Shown one piece after another: positions 1 through 8,180 of a DNA stretch of 39,835 bases. The stretch comes from CALAED01 sp937891035 (GTDB lineage: Bacteria > Actinomycetota > Actinomycetes > Streptosporangiales > Streptosporangiaceae), in contig DASQSZ010000026.1 in assembly GCA_035642125.1 (NCBI GenBank), forward strand, positions 1-39,835. Reading direction: 5' to 3'. The translations under genes were made by a program, and so were the position numbers. Every line of letters starts with the position of its first letter. The stretch's first letter is position 1. The notes under the pieces are model-generated. The model did not search any database and was not told where the DNA came from. It worked only from the letters and a program-made list of their open reading frames with translations.

Positions 1-93
1 CGCCCGGGCCGCCGCCTGCCATCTCCGCGACTTGGATCATCCCGGTGTCCGTTGACCCCAATGGATCACACAAACGGCACAGAGAAACGTGCC

Positions 94-122
94 TTGGATA
101 GGGGTTTGCCACCTGTTAGAAT
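94..122 (+). promoter_or_regulatory. Promoter of the CGNR regulator gene
   Basis: A -35-like TTGGAT (94-99) and a -10-like TAGAAT (117-122) are separated by 17 bases, a good match to the sigma70/HrdB pattern. Transcription would start near 129, leaving a leader of about 95 bases that carries the tandem repeat at 170-205. Confidence 0.5.
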
Positions 123-169
123 AGTTACCGCTCGTGTCCACGGGGGGACTGTCCCGATTTCTACCAAGT

Positions 170-205
170 CGTACCAGTTCAGGGGCCCGTACCAGTTCAG
201 GGGGT
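170..205 (+). repeat. Tandem 18-base repeat in the leader of the CGNR gene
   Basis: CGTACCAGTTCAGGGG occurs at 170-185 and again at 188-203, a perfect 16-base match with an 18-base period. It lies between the predicted promoter and the start codon at 226. That position would suit an operator for autoregulation by the zinc-finger protein encoded just downstream, which is an inference. Confidence 0.55.
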
Positions 206-225
206 GGGTGGAGCGAGGTGGACCG

Positions 226-804
226 TTGGCGCAGGACAAGTTCGACTTTAGATTTCGAGGTGGTCGGCTCTGCCTCGATTTCGCCGCCACCCTTGGTGGG
301 CGCTACCGCGGTGGTGTCGAGCGGCTCCGCTCCGCGGACGATCTAGGCCGGTGGTTCCACCTGGCGTTGTCCCTCGAACGCGACGTACCGGCGACCGCGC
401 AGAACGTGACGGCCGCCTATGAGCTTCGCGAAGCCATCTACCGGTTGGTTCATCCGAAGACGCGTGAGCGGCCGGCCCTCCTCGATATCGACGTGGTGAA
501 CGCGTGGGCCGCCAGGCCCGGCCTTGTCTCCGAGCTCGGCTCCGACGCGCGCTCGGTCACCTTGCGCTCGGACAGCACGGCCGAGGCCGGTCTCGCCACG
601 GTGGCGAGGGACGCGGTCGATCTGTTGTCCGGGCCGTGGCTGGTCCGGGTCAGCGAGTGCGCGTTCCCGGATTGTTCGCTGCTGTTCGTCGACACCTCTC
701 GCCCCGGCCAGCGTCAGTGGTGCGACATGAAGAGCTGTGGCAATCGCTTCAAGGTGCGCCAGCATCGCAGCAAGGCACGTCACGAAGCGGTGCGGCGGGG
801 CTGA
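226..804 (+). CDS. CGNR zinc-finger protein (ABATE domain), putative transcriptional regulator
   Basis: The protein is about 192 residues from the TTG at 226, which has a GAGG Shine-Dalgarno seven bases upstream; this is the usual family size. The frame stays open back to 52, but that extension runs through the predicted promoter and the tandem repeats. The N-terminal part (FRFRGGRLCLDFAAT...) fits the ABATE stress-binding domain. The C-terminus carries the CGNR zinc finger: a CAFPDCSLLF segment, then WCDMKSCGNRFKVRQHR, giving four cysteines and the signature Cys-Gly-Asn-Arg. Such proteins are considered ligand-sensing DNA-binding regulators. It stands alone, 280 bases upstream of the exporter operon and on the same strand, so it may control that cluster or belong to the left flank. 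Confidence 0.8.
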   Translation: MAQDKFDFRFRGGRLCLDFAATLGGRYRGGVERLRSADDLGRWFHLALSLERDVPATAQNVTAAYELREAIYRLVHPKTRERPALLDIDVVNAWAARPGLVSELGSDARSVTLRSDSTAEAGLATVARDAVDLLSGPWLVRVSECAFPDCSLLFVDTSRPGQRQWCDMKSCGNRFKVRQHRSKARHEAVRRG

Positions 805-1085
805 TCTCGCGGGCAAAGGCGCCGGTCCCGACAGCTAGCGCCCCTCGATGTCCGGTTTAATGCCTTGTCCGGGCTTAGTGGGTGATTTTCGGGGGCGAAT
901 CGGGCGGCTTTTTTGGTCCTTGGCGGGTGTCCTTTTGTGCCGGATAAGGGCGCAGTCCCCATCGGGAGGGGCTGTTCACGCAGGTCGCGGGCGGGTTCGG
1001 GGACGCTCGCCGGGCGGCGCGCAGATGGGCGAACCGGCTGCGGATGAATCAGGAAATATTGCGGTAACTCCTCTAATGGGTTACC
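805..1085 (+). other. Intergenic region before the exporter operon
   Basis: These 281 bases follow the CGNR gene. They hold a T-run (TTTTTTGG near 910) after GC-rich sequence, which could be a weak terminator, and an inverted repeat at the MFS start. A frame open at 848-1105 overlaps the MFS start and has no recognisable content, so it was not called. Confidence 0.4.
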
Positions 1086-1086
1086 G
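1062..1086 (+). promoter_or_regulatory. Inverted repeat overlapping the MFS start (putative operator)
   Basis: CGGTAAC (1062-1068) and GTTACCG (1080-1086) are perfect 7-base arms around an 11-base spacer. The right arm runs into the GTG start codon at 1086, so a bound protein would block initiation of the biosynthetic operon. The cognate regulator is unknown; the CGNR protein or the LysR protein at 20511 are candidates. Confidence 0.45.
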
Positions 1087-2408
1087 TGCTTCGGGTGAGC
1101 AATGAGGCTACGACGGTTGCCTCCCCTGACGAAGCCGGCGGCATCCTGCGGACGTGGCAGGAAACACCTCTGGGGGTCAAAGCCCTCATTGGGGGCACAT
1201 TCGTCAATCGTTTCGGGGGATTCCTCCAGTTCTTTGTCATCCTTTATCTGACCCAGCGTGGATTCACCAATGGGCAGGCGGCGCTGGCGTCAGGATTTTA
1301 TGCCGCCGGCTCCATCGCCGGTGTCCTCGTCGGCGGATCGCTGTCGGATCTCATCGGGCCGCGCCTCACCATTGTGATCACAATGGTGGCGACCGCCGGG
1401 AATACGATCGCGATCCTCTATATCAATAACTTCGTGGCCTTGCTGGTGGCCATCACGGTGCTGGGCGGCATCTGTCAGATGTACCGGCCGGCGTCCAGCA
1501 GCATCCTCGCCACGCTGGTGCATCCGTCGCGGCAGGTCATGGTCTTTTCCATGTACCGGCTCGCCGTCAACGCGGCCACCACCCTGTGTCCGCTCGTGGC
1601 CGTCCTCATCATCGCCGTGTCATGGGACCTCCTCTTCTATGTGGAGGCCATCACCATCTTGCTCTATGCGGTGATCATCGCGATGGCGCTGCGCGGCGTG
1701 GTGCTGCCGTCCCCGTCCGCGAATGCGGAGAAAGCGGAGCAAAAGGACGGAACGGAGAAGACGTCGGCCGGGAGTTATCTGCGGCTCATGACCGACGGAC
1801 GCTACATGTTGTTCCTGGTGGCCGTCTTCGCCGTCAGTGTGATCTACGTACAGTCGCTGACCACGCTTCCGCTGTTGGTCGAAGAGCGCTGGGACGTGCT
1901 CCACTTCAGCATTCTGCTCGCGCTCAACGGCTTCGTCGTGATCACCTGCGAACTGTACGTGAGCAAGCACGTACAGCACTGGAAGTCTCGCACGCCACTG
2001 CTTTTGGGCAGCGTGCTCGTGGCCGGCGGAATGATGCTTTTCGCTTTGCCGCTTGGCTATCCGATCCTCATCATCGGCACCTTGGCCTGGACCACGGGCG
2101 AGATGATTTGCTTCCCGATGTTGTTCGAGACATATCCGGCCCAGGTCGGGCCGGAGAATATGCGCGGCCGCTATCTCGGAGCCGCCAACGGAATATCCAA
2201 CGCGGGCATGTCGATAGGCCCGATTGTCGGGATCGCCTTGTACGACCGCATTGGCGCAAGCGTGTGGTACTTCTGCGGGATCGTGGGAGCGATCGCGGTG
2301 CTGGCGGTGCTCGCGGGGACCGTGCCGTTGCCGCGCGACCGTGAGCGCGAGGATCGGGCGGCACGGAAACAACCGATCGCTGTAGAGGGGCAGACAGCCG
2401 TCGAATGA
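1086..2408 (+). CDS. MFS transporter, probable product exporter/self-resistance
   Basis: This 440-residue major facilitator protein has about twelve hydrophobic segments, starting near residue 28 (VKALIGGTFVNRFGGFLQFF). It shows an MFS A-like loop (GGSLSDLIGPR, around 82-92) between TM2 and TM3 and a hydrophilic central loop (around 210-230). It is the first gene of the plus-strand operon, and its stop overlaps the next open frame by four bases. Position and family suggest export of the cluster product, as TblR is proposed to do for tabtoxin. The start is uncertain: GTG 1086 or GTG 1095. Neither has a strong ribosome binding site, so a leaderless transcript is possible. Confidence 0.85.
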   Translation: MLRVSNEATTVASPDEAGGILRTWQETPLGVKALIGGTFVNRFGGFLQFFVILYLTQRGFTNGQAALASGFYAAGSIAGVLVGGSLSDLIGPRLTIVITMVATAGNTIAILYINNFVALLVAITVLGGICQMYRPASSSILATLVHPSRQVMVFSMYRLAVNAATTLCPLVAVLIIAVSWDLLFYVEAITILLYAVIIAMALRGVVLPSPSANAEKAEQKDGTEKTSAGSYLRLMTDGRYMLFLVAVFAVSVIYVQSLTTLPLLVEERWDVLHFSILLALNGFVVITCELYVSKHVQHWKSRTPLLLGSVLVAGGMMLFALPLGYPILIIGTLAWTTGEMICFPMLFETYPAQVGPENMRGRYLGAANGISNAGMSIGPIVGIALYDRIGASVWYFCGIVGAIAVLAVLAGTVPLPRDREREDRAARKQPIAVEGQTAVE

Positions 2409-2428
2409 ATGGACTGAAAGGAAGACCG

Positions 2429-3655
2429 ATGAAGGATACCGCCATCATCGTTGATCCCTATGCCGGGGCTGCCGATTTCGCGACGGCTTTCGCCAAGCGC
2501 GGTGTCTCGTCAGTGGCGCTCTTCAGCACGGATGCGCCGTTGGAGACGATGCCCTGGTCGCCCGAACTGTACGCCGACGTTCACTTCTACGGAGGCGATC
2601 TCGAGTCCTTGGTCACAATTGCGGAGAAGTACGATCCGCTCTGCATAGTGCCGGGCAACGAGGGTGGAGTTGAGTTGGCCGGCGTGCTCACCGAACGGGT
2701 GACGCCGCACCTCGCCAACGTCCCGGGCTCCGCGCCGGCGCAACGGGACAAGGGCCACCAATACAACGCGCTCGTCGCCGCCGGCGTGCCGCTACTGCGG
2801 CAGTTGTGCAGCGCGGACGCCGACGAGGTGGCCGAGTGGATCGTCGCGTCCGGCCTGCGGGATTCGGCCCTGGTGATCAAGCCGCCCAAGAGCGCCGGCA
2901 CCGACAGCGTCTTTCTCGTCGAGCCTGGGCAGGACTGGCGTCCCGTCTTCGAGGGCATTCTCGGGGAGACCAACTCCATGGGAGTGCTGAACGAGGCCGT
3001 CGTGGTGATGGAGTTCGCCGAGGGTCCGGAGTTCATGGTGGACACCTACTCCGTCGACGGCCAGCACGGCCTGGTCATGGTCTCGGTCTACGGAAAGCAC
3101 AATCGCGGTCAGCGACTCGGCATCTACGACATGGGCGAGACGCTGGCGCCCGACGATCCACGCACCGGCGTGCTGTTCGAATACACCAAGCAGGTGGCCG
3201 ACGCGGTGGGGGTTCGCAACGCCGCCTGTCATGCCGAGGTGATCCTCACCTCTGACGGGCCACGGCTCGTGGAGATCGCCAGTCGGTTCTCCGGCAGCTG
3301 TATGCAGGTGCACCAGCGGGTCTCCACAGGAGACAGCCAAATCGATCGTGCCGTTCGGCACTACCTCGATGGCGAATTCGTGCCGTATTATGAAATGGTG
3401 AAGCGTACGCGGACTGCGTGGCTCAGCGCACACAAGAGCGGACGCCTGGTCAGCATCGAACGACTGGAAAAGGCACGTGATCTGGCGACCTTCGCCGCCG
3501 CGAAACTGCCGGAGCCGGGTATCACAGTCACCAGTACGGTCGACATCGACACATCGCTGGGCTGGATCATCCTTGCCTCTGATAGCCAGGCCGCCATCGA
3601 GGCGGACTATGCCTGGATCCGTGAGCAGGAGGCGCAGCTAGACATCAGCGAGTAA
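2429..3655 (+). CDS. ATP-grasp amino acid (dipeptide) ligase
   Basis: The protein is 408 residues from ATG 2429, chosen over the upstream in-frame ATG at 2405 because GGAAG precedes it. Features of carboxylate-amine ligases of the ATP-grasp class are visible: an N-terminal Rossmann-like lobe (IIVDPYAGAADFATAFAKRG), the nucleotide-binding lysine K151 in VIKPPKSAGTDSV, the segment EGPEFMVDTYSVDG (198-211), and the Mg/ATP acidic residues E270 (HAEV) and E282 in LVEIASR. It resembles L-amino acid ligases such as BacD-type and TblF-type enzymes, which form an amide via an acyl phosphate. Here it probably joins the cluster's amino acid to another amino acid or to a peptide. It is translationally linked to the MFS gene. 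Confidence 0.85.
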   Translation: MKDTAIIVDPYAGAADFATAFAKRGVSSVALFSTDAPLETMPWSPELYADVHFYGGDLESLVTIAEKYDPLCIVPGNEGGVELAGVLTERVTPHLANVPGSAPAQRDKGHQYNALVAAGVPLLRQLCSADADEVAEWIVASGLRDSALVIKPPKSAGTDSVFLVEPGQDWRPVFEGILGETNSMGVLNEAVVVMEFAEGPEFMVDTYSVDGQHGLVMVSVYGKHNRGQRLGIYDMGETLAPDDPRTGVLFEYTKQVADAVGVRNAACHAEVILTSDGPRLVEIASRFSGSCMQVHQRVSTGDSQIDRAVRHYLDGEFVPYYEMVKRTRTAWLSAHKSGRLVSIERLEKARDLATFAAAKLPEPGITVTSTVDIDTSLGWIILASDSQAAIEADYAWIREQEAQLDISE

Positions 3656-3668
3656 GCACTGTCCGAAT

Positions 3669-3704
3669 CTGACGCCGTCCCCCCATCGCACATTGCTGCG
3701 TCAG
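3669..3704 (+). promoter_or_regulatory. Intercistronic inverted repeat
   Basis: CTGACGC (3669-3675) and GCGTCAG (3698-3704) can form a 7-base stem in the 131-base gap between the ligase and methyltransferase genes. There is no T-run, so RNA processing or partial attenuation is more likely than termination. Confidence 0.3.
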
Positions 3705-3786
3705 CCGAGCGACGCATTTCTCGGAAGCATCCGGTAATGGTCCGATCGCAGGCCGTTGTGGCCATCTCATTAGAGAGGCAAGCTAC

Positions 3787-4491
3787 GTGGGAAGTCGGCA
3801 AACAGACAACCAATCGGACAATTTAGCGCAGTTCTATCTTTCGCGCCAGGGTGACGAGCGGAACCTTTTTCAGATCTGGGAGGGTGGCGGGGCCCGCGGC
3901 GACTCGGTCACCCCCTCCACCTACTCCATCGAATACCGGACCTGGATGGTGGAGAAGCTGAGCGGCGAACTCGAGCGCCATCACGCCAAGGGACTGCTCA
4001 GCCTGGGCTGCGGAAATGCGATGGTCGAGGCCGAATTGGTAAGGATGGGGTCGAGGGTCGTCGGGATCGACGCGATGCACGATGCGGTCGAACTGGCGCG
4101 GGCCAAAGGAGTGGAGGCGGTGCACGCGGACATCGGTAGCTGGTCGCCCGCCGAGCCGTGGTCACTGATCTACATGGACGGCGTGCTGGGGCACCTCTAC
4201 GACCCGGCCACCGGGCTGCGCCCCATCTTGGAACGGATCCGTTCCTGGCTGGCGGCGGCGAACGGCTCGGGTGTCGCGACGCTCATCGCGTCCAACGACG
4301 TACCCAAGAACGAGGGTCCCGTGGAGCCGGCTCCGGGTGTCAACGGCTTCCACTGGCTGGCGGCGAGCTATCTGCGCGATCAAGGACTCGCGGCCGGCTT
4401 CGATCACGTCGAGATCGAGGAGTTCTCCTACCGGCGTCCGGTGTCCGGGCGCCGGCAACGCGCGATCATCACCGCCCGCGTCACCGGATGA
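3787..4491 (+). CDS. Class I SAM-dependent methyltransferase
   Basis: This 234-residue protein starts at GTG 3787 behind GAGAGG. Motif I is LLSLGCGNAMVEAEL (70-84), the acidic residue after beta2 is D95 in VVGIDAM, and D115 follows in VHADIGSW; together they form a standard Rossmann-type SAM pocket. The C-terminal half (TGLRPILERIRSWL, SNDVPKNEG, VEIEEFSYRRP) has no motif assigning C-, N- or O-methylation. In tabtoxin biosynthesis a methyltransferase (TblA) accompanies DapD- and LysA-like enzymes, and methionine supplies one carbon. By analogy this enzyme may methylate a DAP-pathway intermediate. Stop and next start are three bases apart, so it is tightly coupled to the aminotransferase gene. 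Confidence 0.85.
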   Translation: MGSRQTDNQSDNLAQFYLSRQGDERNLFQIWEGGGARGDSVTPSTYSIEYRTWMVEKLSGELERHHAKGLLSLGCGNAMVEAELVRMGSRVVGIDAMHDAVELARAKGVEAVHADIGSWSPAEPWSLIYMDGVLGHLYDPATGLRPILERIRSWLAAANGSGVATLIASNDVPKNEGPVEPAPGVNGFHWLAASYLRDQGLAAGFDHVEIEEFSYRRPVSGRRQRAIITARVTG

Positions 4492-4494
4492 GCG

Positions 4495-5712
4495 ATGGGC
4501 GGAGGTCAGGTGGGCAGGCGTGACATGCTGCGCGAGGGGGCGGCCGGCGGGCCAGAGATCTTGCCGCCCGGCCCCCGCGACCGGGCACGTGACGCGCCGC
4601 GAGGCTGGAGCAGGGACCGGGCGCTGGAGATGGCCGAGGCGTCGGGATGGCCGCCGCTCGATCTTTCCCTCGGCGTCCCGGCCGAGTCCCCGCCCGAGTT
4701 GTCCCGGCCGGGCGGCGGCGTTCGCACGGGTCTATCGCCGGCGCGCTATCCGCTGAGCGCGGGCAGCCTCGAACTGCGCACCACCGCGGCCGACTACCTG
4801 GCCCGGCGCTTTCGGGTCACCGTTTCGATCTCGGCGGTGGCGGCCTGCGCGGGCGCGAAGGAGTTCATCTCCACCGTTCCGTCCTTCCTGCGGGCCTCCC
4901 GCGGGAAGGACGCGCCGGAACGGGATCTCGCGCTCATCCCGGCATTGGGCTATCCGCCGTACGAATTCGGGGCGCGCCTCGCGGGCTTGACGGTGCGGCG
5001 GGTGCCGGTCGACGCCGAGTACCGGATGGACCTCGATGAGATCCCCGACCGGCTCGCCGCCCGCGCCCTGTACATGTGGGTGAACAGTCCGTCCAATCCC
5101 ACCGGTGTCGTCGAGCGGCGGCTCGACGAGGTCGTCGAGTGGGGGCGCGAGCGCGGAGTGCTGATCCTTTCGGACGAGGCGTACGCGGAACTGACCTGGC
5201 GCGATCAGCCGCGTACCGCCTTGGCCGCCGGGCTCGACGGCGTGCTGGCCGTGCACAGCGCCGCCAAACGCTCCAACGCGCCGGGTCTGCGCGTCGGCTT
5301 CTTCGCCGGCGATCCGGCGCTGGTCGCCGCCCTGCTGCGGTCACGTCGCATGGCGGGGCTGATCGCCGCCGAAGAGTCGCAGCGTGCCGCGGTGCGACTG
5401 TTCGCCGACGACGGGCACGCGGCCGAACTCCGGGCGCGAACCGCCGCCCGCCTCGCGGGCCTGGTGGAACTGTGCAATTCCCACGGGCTGCGCTGTGCGC
5501 ATCCGGACGGTTCCATGTTCCTCTGGGCGGCCGCGCCGGGCGGTGACGGAGTGACGTTCGCCGACAACGCCGCGACCCGGGCCGGCCTGATCATCGCGCC
5601 GGGCATCGACTACGGCCCCACCGGGTCAGGACACGTCCGCCTCGCGGCGGTACACGACCCCGGCGCCATCGAGGAGCGGTTGGGCGCGCTGGCCGCGGCC
5701 GGCGCGATCTAG
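4495..5712 (+). CDS. PLP aminotransferase, DapC-like (N-succinyl-DAP aminotransferase family)
   Basis: This 405-residue fold-type I aminotransferase shows YPLSAGSLELR (85-95), NSPSNPTG (197-204), SDEAY with D227 for the pyridine nitrogen, and the PLP lysine K258 in HSAAKRSNAPGLRVGF. The SAAKRSN context and the YPLSAG start match actinobacterial DapC. DapC converts N-succinyl-2-amino-6-oxopimelate to N-succinyl-LL-DAP using glutamate. It sits directly before the DapD-like gene, so the two probably act in sequence on the same acylated intermediate. The first about 40 residues are unlike the family, so the true start may be internal, for example ATG 4525. Confidence 0.85.
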   Translation: MGGGQVGRRDMLREGAAGGPEILPPGPRDRARDAPRGWSRDRALEMAEASGWPPLDLSLGVPAESPPELSRPGGGVRTGLSPARYPLSAGSLELRTTAADYLARRFRVTVSISAVAACAGAKEFISTVPSFLRASRGKDAPERDLALIPALGYPPYEFGARLAGLTVRRVPVDAEYRMDLDEIPDRLAARALYMWVNSPSNPTGVVERRLDEVVEWGRERGVLILSDEAYAELTWRDQPRTALAAGLDGVLAVHSAAKRSNAPGLRVGFFAGDPALVAALLRSRRMAGLIAAEESQRAAVRLFADDGHAAELRARTAARLAGLVELCNSHGLRCAHPDGSMFLWAAAPGGDGVTFADNAATRAGLIIAPGIDYGPTGSGHVRLAAVHDPGAIEERLGALAAAGAI

Positions 5713-5853
5713 CCCGGCCAGTCGGCACGTCAGTCAGTCACGGCCGGCCGGTACACCGCCGGCCGGCGCCGCGCCCCATGGCGCACAGCACGTAGCCCGT
5801 AGCACGAGCGGCGAGAGGCCGCGCCGTACATAGCCTGAAAGGAGCGGATTCCA

Positions 5854-6681
5854 TTGTTCCAGAGCAATGTGCCCGCCGAGGTCGACGCACTGTGGACTCG
5901 ACGGGACACGCTGACATCGGCGGACCTCGCCGCGCGAGAAGTCGTCGTCGCCGCGATCGACATGTTGGATCGCGGCGAGGCCAGGGTGGCGTACGTGGAT
6001 CCCGAGAGCGACAAGATCCTCGTGGACGAACGCGCCAAGCACGCGATTTTACTCGCGTTCCGGCTCCTTGACATGAAGGAGTCGAAGGCCGGTCCTTTCG
6101 ACTACCACGACCGAATTCCATTGAAGCGACATTTTCCAGGGGTACGGGTCGTCCCTGGGGCCATCGCACGCTGGGGGAGTCATCACGCGCCGGGCGTGGT
6201 TCTCATGCCCTCGTTCACCAACATCGGTGCCTATGTCGACAGCGGCACGATGGTCGACACATGGGCGACCGTGGGCTCGTGCGCGCAGATCGGGCGCAAC
6301 GTGCATGTGTCCGGTGGGGTGGGCATCGGAGGCGTGCTCGAACCCCCGGGCGCGGTGCCGGTGGTCGTCGAGGATGACTGCTTTGTTGGGTCGCGATCAC
6401 TCGTGGTGGAGGGCGCGCGGGTGCGCACGGGAGCCAAGCTTGGCGCGGGCGTCGTGCTCACCGCGAGCACGCGGGTCTTCGATGTGCAGACCGGCAAGGA
6501 GTTTCCGCGCGGCGAGGCGCCGCCGTGGTCGGTCTGTGTGAGCGCGACCCGCTCCAAAGTGTTCGACGGCGGCGAGTTCGGTTTCACGTGTCTCGCCGTC
6601 ATCAAGCACCTCGAGACGGGGGAGGTGCACGACAAACTCGCCCTCGACGCGCTGTTCCGTGAGCACGGCTCGGCGGCGTGA
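5854..6681 (+). CDS. DapD-like tetrahydrodipicolinate N-succinyltransferase homologue
   Basis: The 275-residue protein is the same length as enterobacterial DapD. The start is TTG at 5854 behind AAGGAG. The N-terminal helical domain precedes a left-handed beta-helix with hexapeptide repeats (about 100-225), containing NIGAYVDSGTMVDTWATVGS (123-142) and VSGGVGIGGVLEPPGA. DapD transfers succinyl from succinyl-CoA to tetrahydrodipicolinate. The catalytic aspartate (E. coli D141) is present as D135. The position of E. coli E189, in the conserved ARSEVVEG, is L183 here (SRSLVVEG). Loss of that glutamate suggests changed substrate or chemistry rather than a housekeeping enzyme. TabB of the tabtoxin cluster is a family precedent. 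Confidence 0.87.
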   Translation: MFQSNVPAEVDALWTRRDTLTSADLAAREVVVAAIDMLDRGEARVAYVDPESDKILVDERAKHAILLAFRLLDMKESKAGPFDYHDRIPLKRHFPGVRVVPGAIARWGSHHAPGVVLMPSFTNIGAYVDSGTMVDTWATVGSCAQIGRNVHVSGGVGIGGVLEPPGAVPVVVEDDCFVGSRSLVVEGARVRTGAKLGAGVVLTASTRVFDVQTGKEFPRGEAPPWSVCVSATRSKVFDGGEFGFTCLAVIKHLETGEVHDKLALDALFREHGSAA

Positions 6682-6770
6682 AGCCGCCGGCATGACGGCC
6701 GCGGAGCCGGGTTCGGATCAGTCAACCCCCCGGGACACGTGCCGGGGCATCCTCAAAGGAGGAAAGCGCG

Positions 6771-8057
6771 ATGCCGATGAGCACGGGCTTTGCGCGACGT
6801 CTCGACCCCGTGCTGCCGGAGGTGGCACGTCATTTCGGCACCCCGTTTCACATATACGACCTGCAGGGGCTGCGCGAGACGTGCGAGCACTTCAATGAAA
6901 CCTTCGCCGCGACGCCCTACCGCGAGTATTTCGCGGTCAAAGGGCAGCCCAATCCGACCATGCTGCGATATCTCACCCAGTACGGTTTCGGGTTCGACTG
7001 CAGCTCACCCGCCGAGATCGTGGCCGCGGCCAAGGCCGGCGCGAGGGGCGAGGACATCTGCTTCACCTCCAACAACACCAGCTATGAGGAGTTGGAGATC
7101 GCCCTTCGGCTTGGCGCGATCATCACTGTGGACGATGAGACCGTCGTCGACAAACTGCTCGCCGTCGACGCCGCCCCGAGGTCGCTTTGCCTGCGGGTCC
7201 ACCCCGGCACGGCCGCCGACGTGGGGGAGTCCTACCTCGGCGACGCGCTGTCGGCCAAGTTCGGCATCCGTATCGACCGCCTGCCTGAGGTGGCGGCCAA
7301 AGCCACCGGCCTGCCGGCGGAGTCCTTCGGCCTGCACATGATGCTCGGGTCCGGCTTCCTTCATCCCGACCCGTACTTTGTGAGCCTCGACCTGCTATTG
7401 GAGCAGGTGACGCGGTTGCGGGACGGACTCGGCCTGGAGATCACCTTCCTCAACCTCGGCGGCGGCATCGGCATCCCCTACCGGCCGGCGGAGCGGCCGT
7501 TCGATCTGCCGGCCCTGGCCAAGGGCGTCGTCGAGCGGCTGCGGGCCTGGGAGCAGCGGTCCGGCCGGCCCCGGCCAAGGATCCTTTTCGAGAGCGGGCG
7601 CTATGTGCTGACCCCCCACGGCGTGCTGGTCACCCGAGTGCTCAACCGGATGAGCAAGTGGCGCGAGTACGTCGGGGTGGACGCCGGCATGAGCGCGGTC
7701 GTCCGCCCCGCCATGTACGCCGACGCGTACCACCACATCACCGTGCACGACGCCGACGGCCGCTCCGAGGAGACCGTCGACGTCGTCGGCTCACTGTGTG
7801 AGAACAACGACAAGTTCGGCATCGCGCGGACCCTGCCCAAGACGACTGAAGGCGACCTGCTGCTCATCCACGACACCGGTGCGCACGCGCTGTCGATGGG
7901 CTTCACCTACAACGGCCGGCTCCGGCCGCAAGAGCTCTTGCTGCATCCGGACGGCACCGTCGAGCGGATCCGGCGCGCGGAGACGATCGACGACTACTTC
8001 GCGACGCTGGACTTCGCCCCCGACCGCCTCTCCCCGGCGCCCGCAGCTCTGATGTGA
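6771..8057 (+). CDS. LysA-like PLP decarboxylase (diaminopimelate decarboxylase family)
   Basis: This 428-residue fold-type III PLP enzyme starts at ATG 6771 behind AAAGGAGG. It shows the PLP lysine K57 in YFAVKGQPN, the glycine loop LNLGGGIGIPY, FESGRYVLTPHG, the substrate-binding RPAMY segment, and C343-E344 from the partner active site. DAP decarboxylases convert meso-DAP to lysine. The usual CESGD/CESSD stretch reads CENND here, and the usual GAY near the C-terminus reads GAH, so a modified substrate is possible. It is the last gene of the plus-strand operon. TabA of the tabtoxin cluster is a LysA relative in the same kind of context. Confidence 0.87.
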   Translation: MPMSTGFARRLDPVLPEVARHFGTPFHIYDLQGLRETCEHFNETFAATPYREYFAVKGQPNPTMLRYLTQYGFGFDCSSPAEIVAAAKAGARGEDICFTSNNTSYEELEIALRLGAIITVDDETVVDKLLAVDAAPRSLCLRVHPGTAADVGESYLGDALSAKFGIRIDRLPEVAAKATGLPAESFGLHMMLGSGFLHPDPYFVSLDLLLEQVTRLRDGLGLEITFLNLGGGIGIPYRPAERPFDLPALAKGVVERLRAWEQRSGRPRPRILFESGRYVLTPHGVLVTRVLNRMSKWREYVGVDAGMSAVVRPAMYADAYHHITVHDADGRSEETVDVVGSLCENNDKFGIARTLPKTTEGDLLLIHDTGAHALSMGFTYNGRLRPQELLLHPDGTVERIRRAETIDDYFATLDFAPDRLSPAPAALM

Positions 8058-8129
8058 GGGCGTCGTTGTGAGGGCGTCATGAGGGCGTCGTTACGAACGG
8101 GTGTCCGGTGGGAACGCGATGCGCCGACG

Positions 8130-8172
8130 GCCGGAGCCAGGAGACCCGACAACGGGCACCCCTGGCTCCGGC
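8130..8172. terminator. Bidirectional terminator hairpin between convergent operons
   Basis: GCCGGAGCCAGG (8130-8141) pairs perfectly with CCTGGCTCCGGC (8161-8172). The loop contains a second small stem, CCCG-ACAA-CGGG. It lies between the convergent LysA-like and aldehyde dehydrogenase genes. There is no long T-run, but a 12-base perfect stem in this position is typical of actinomycete terminators. Confidence 0.7.
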
Positions 8173-8180
8173 GATACGTC

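Noticed and set aside
848..1105. 85-residue open frame ahead of the exporter.
   Set aside because: It overlaps the MFS start, is Arg/Gly-rich, has no good ribosome binding site and resembles no protein.
1086..8057. Calling the locus a tabtoxin (beta-lactam) cluster outright.
   Set aside because: The gene set is similar, but no asparagine-synthetase/beta-lactam synthetase-like or clavaminate synthase-like gene is present, so the product cannot be assumed to be the same.
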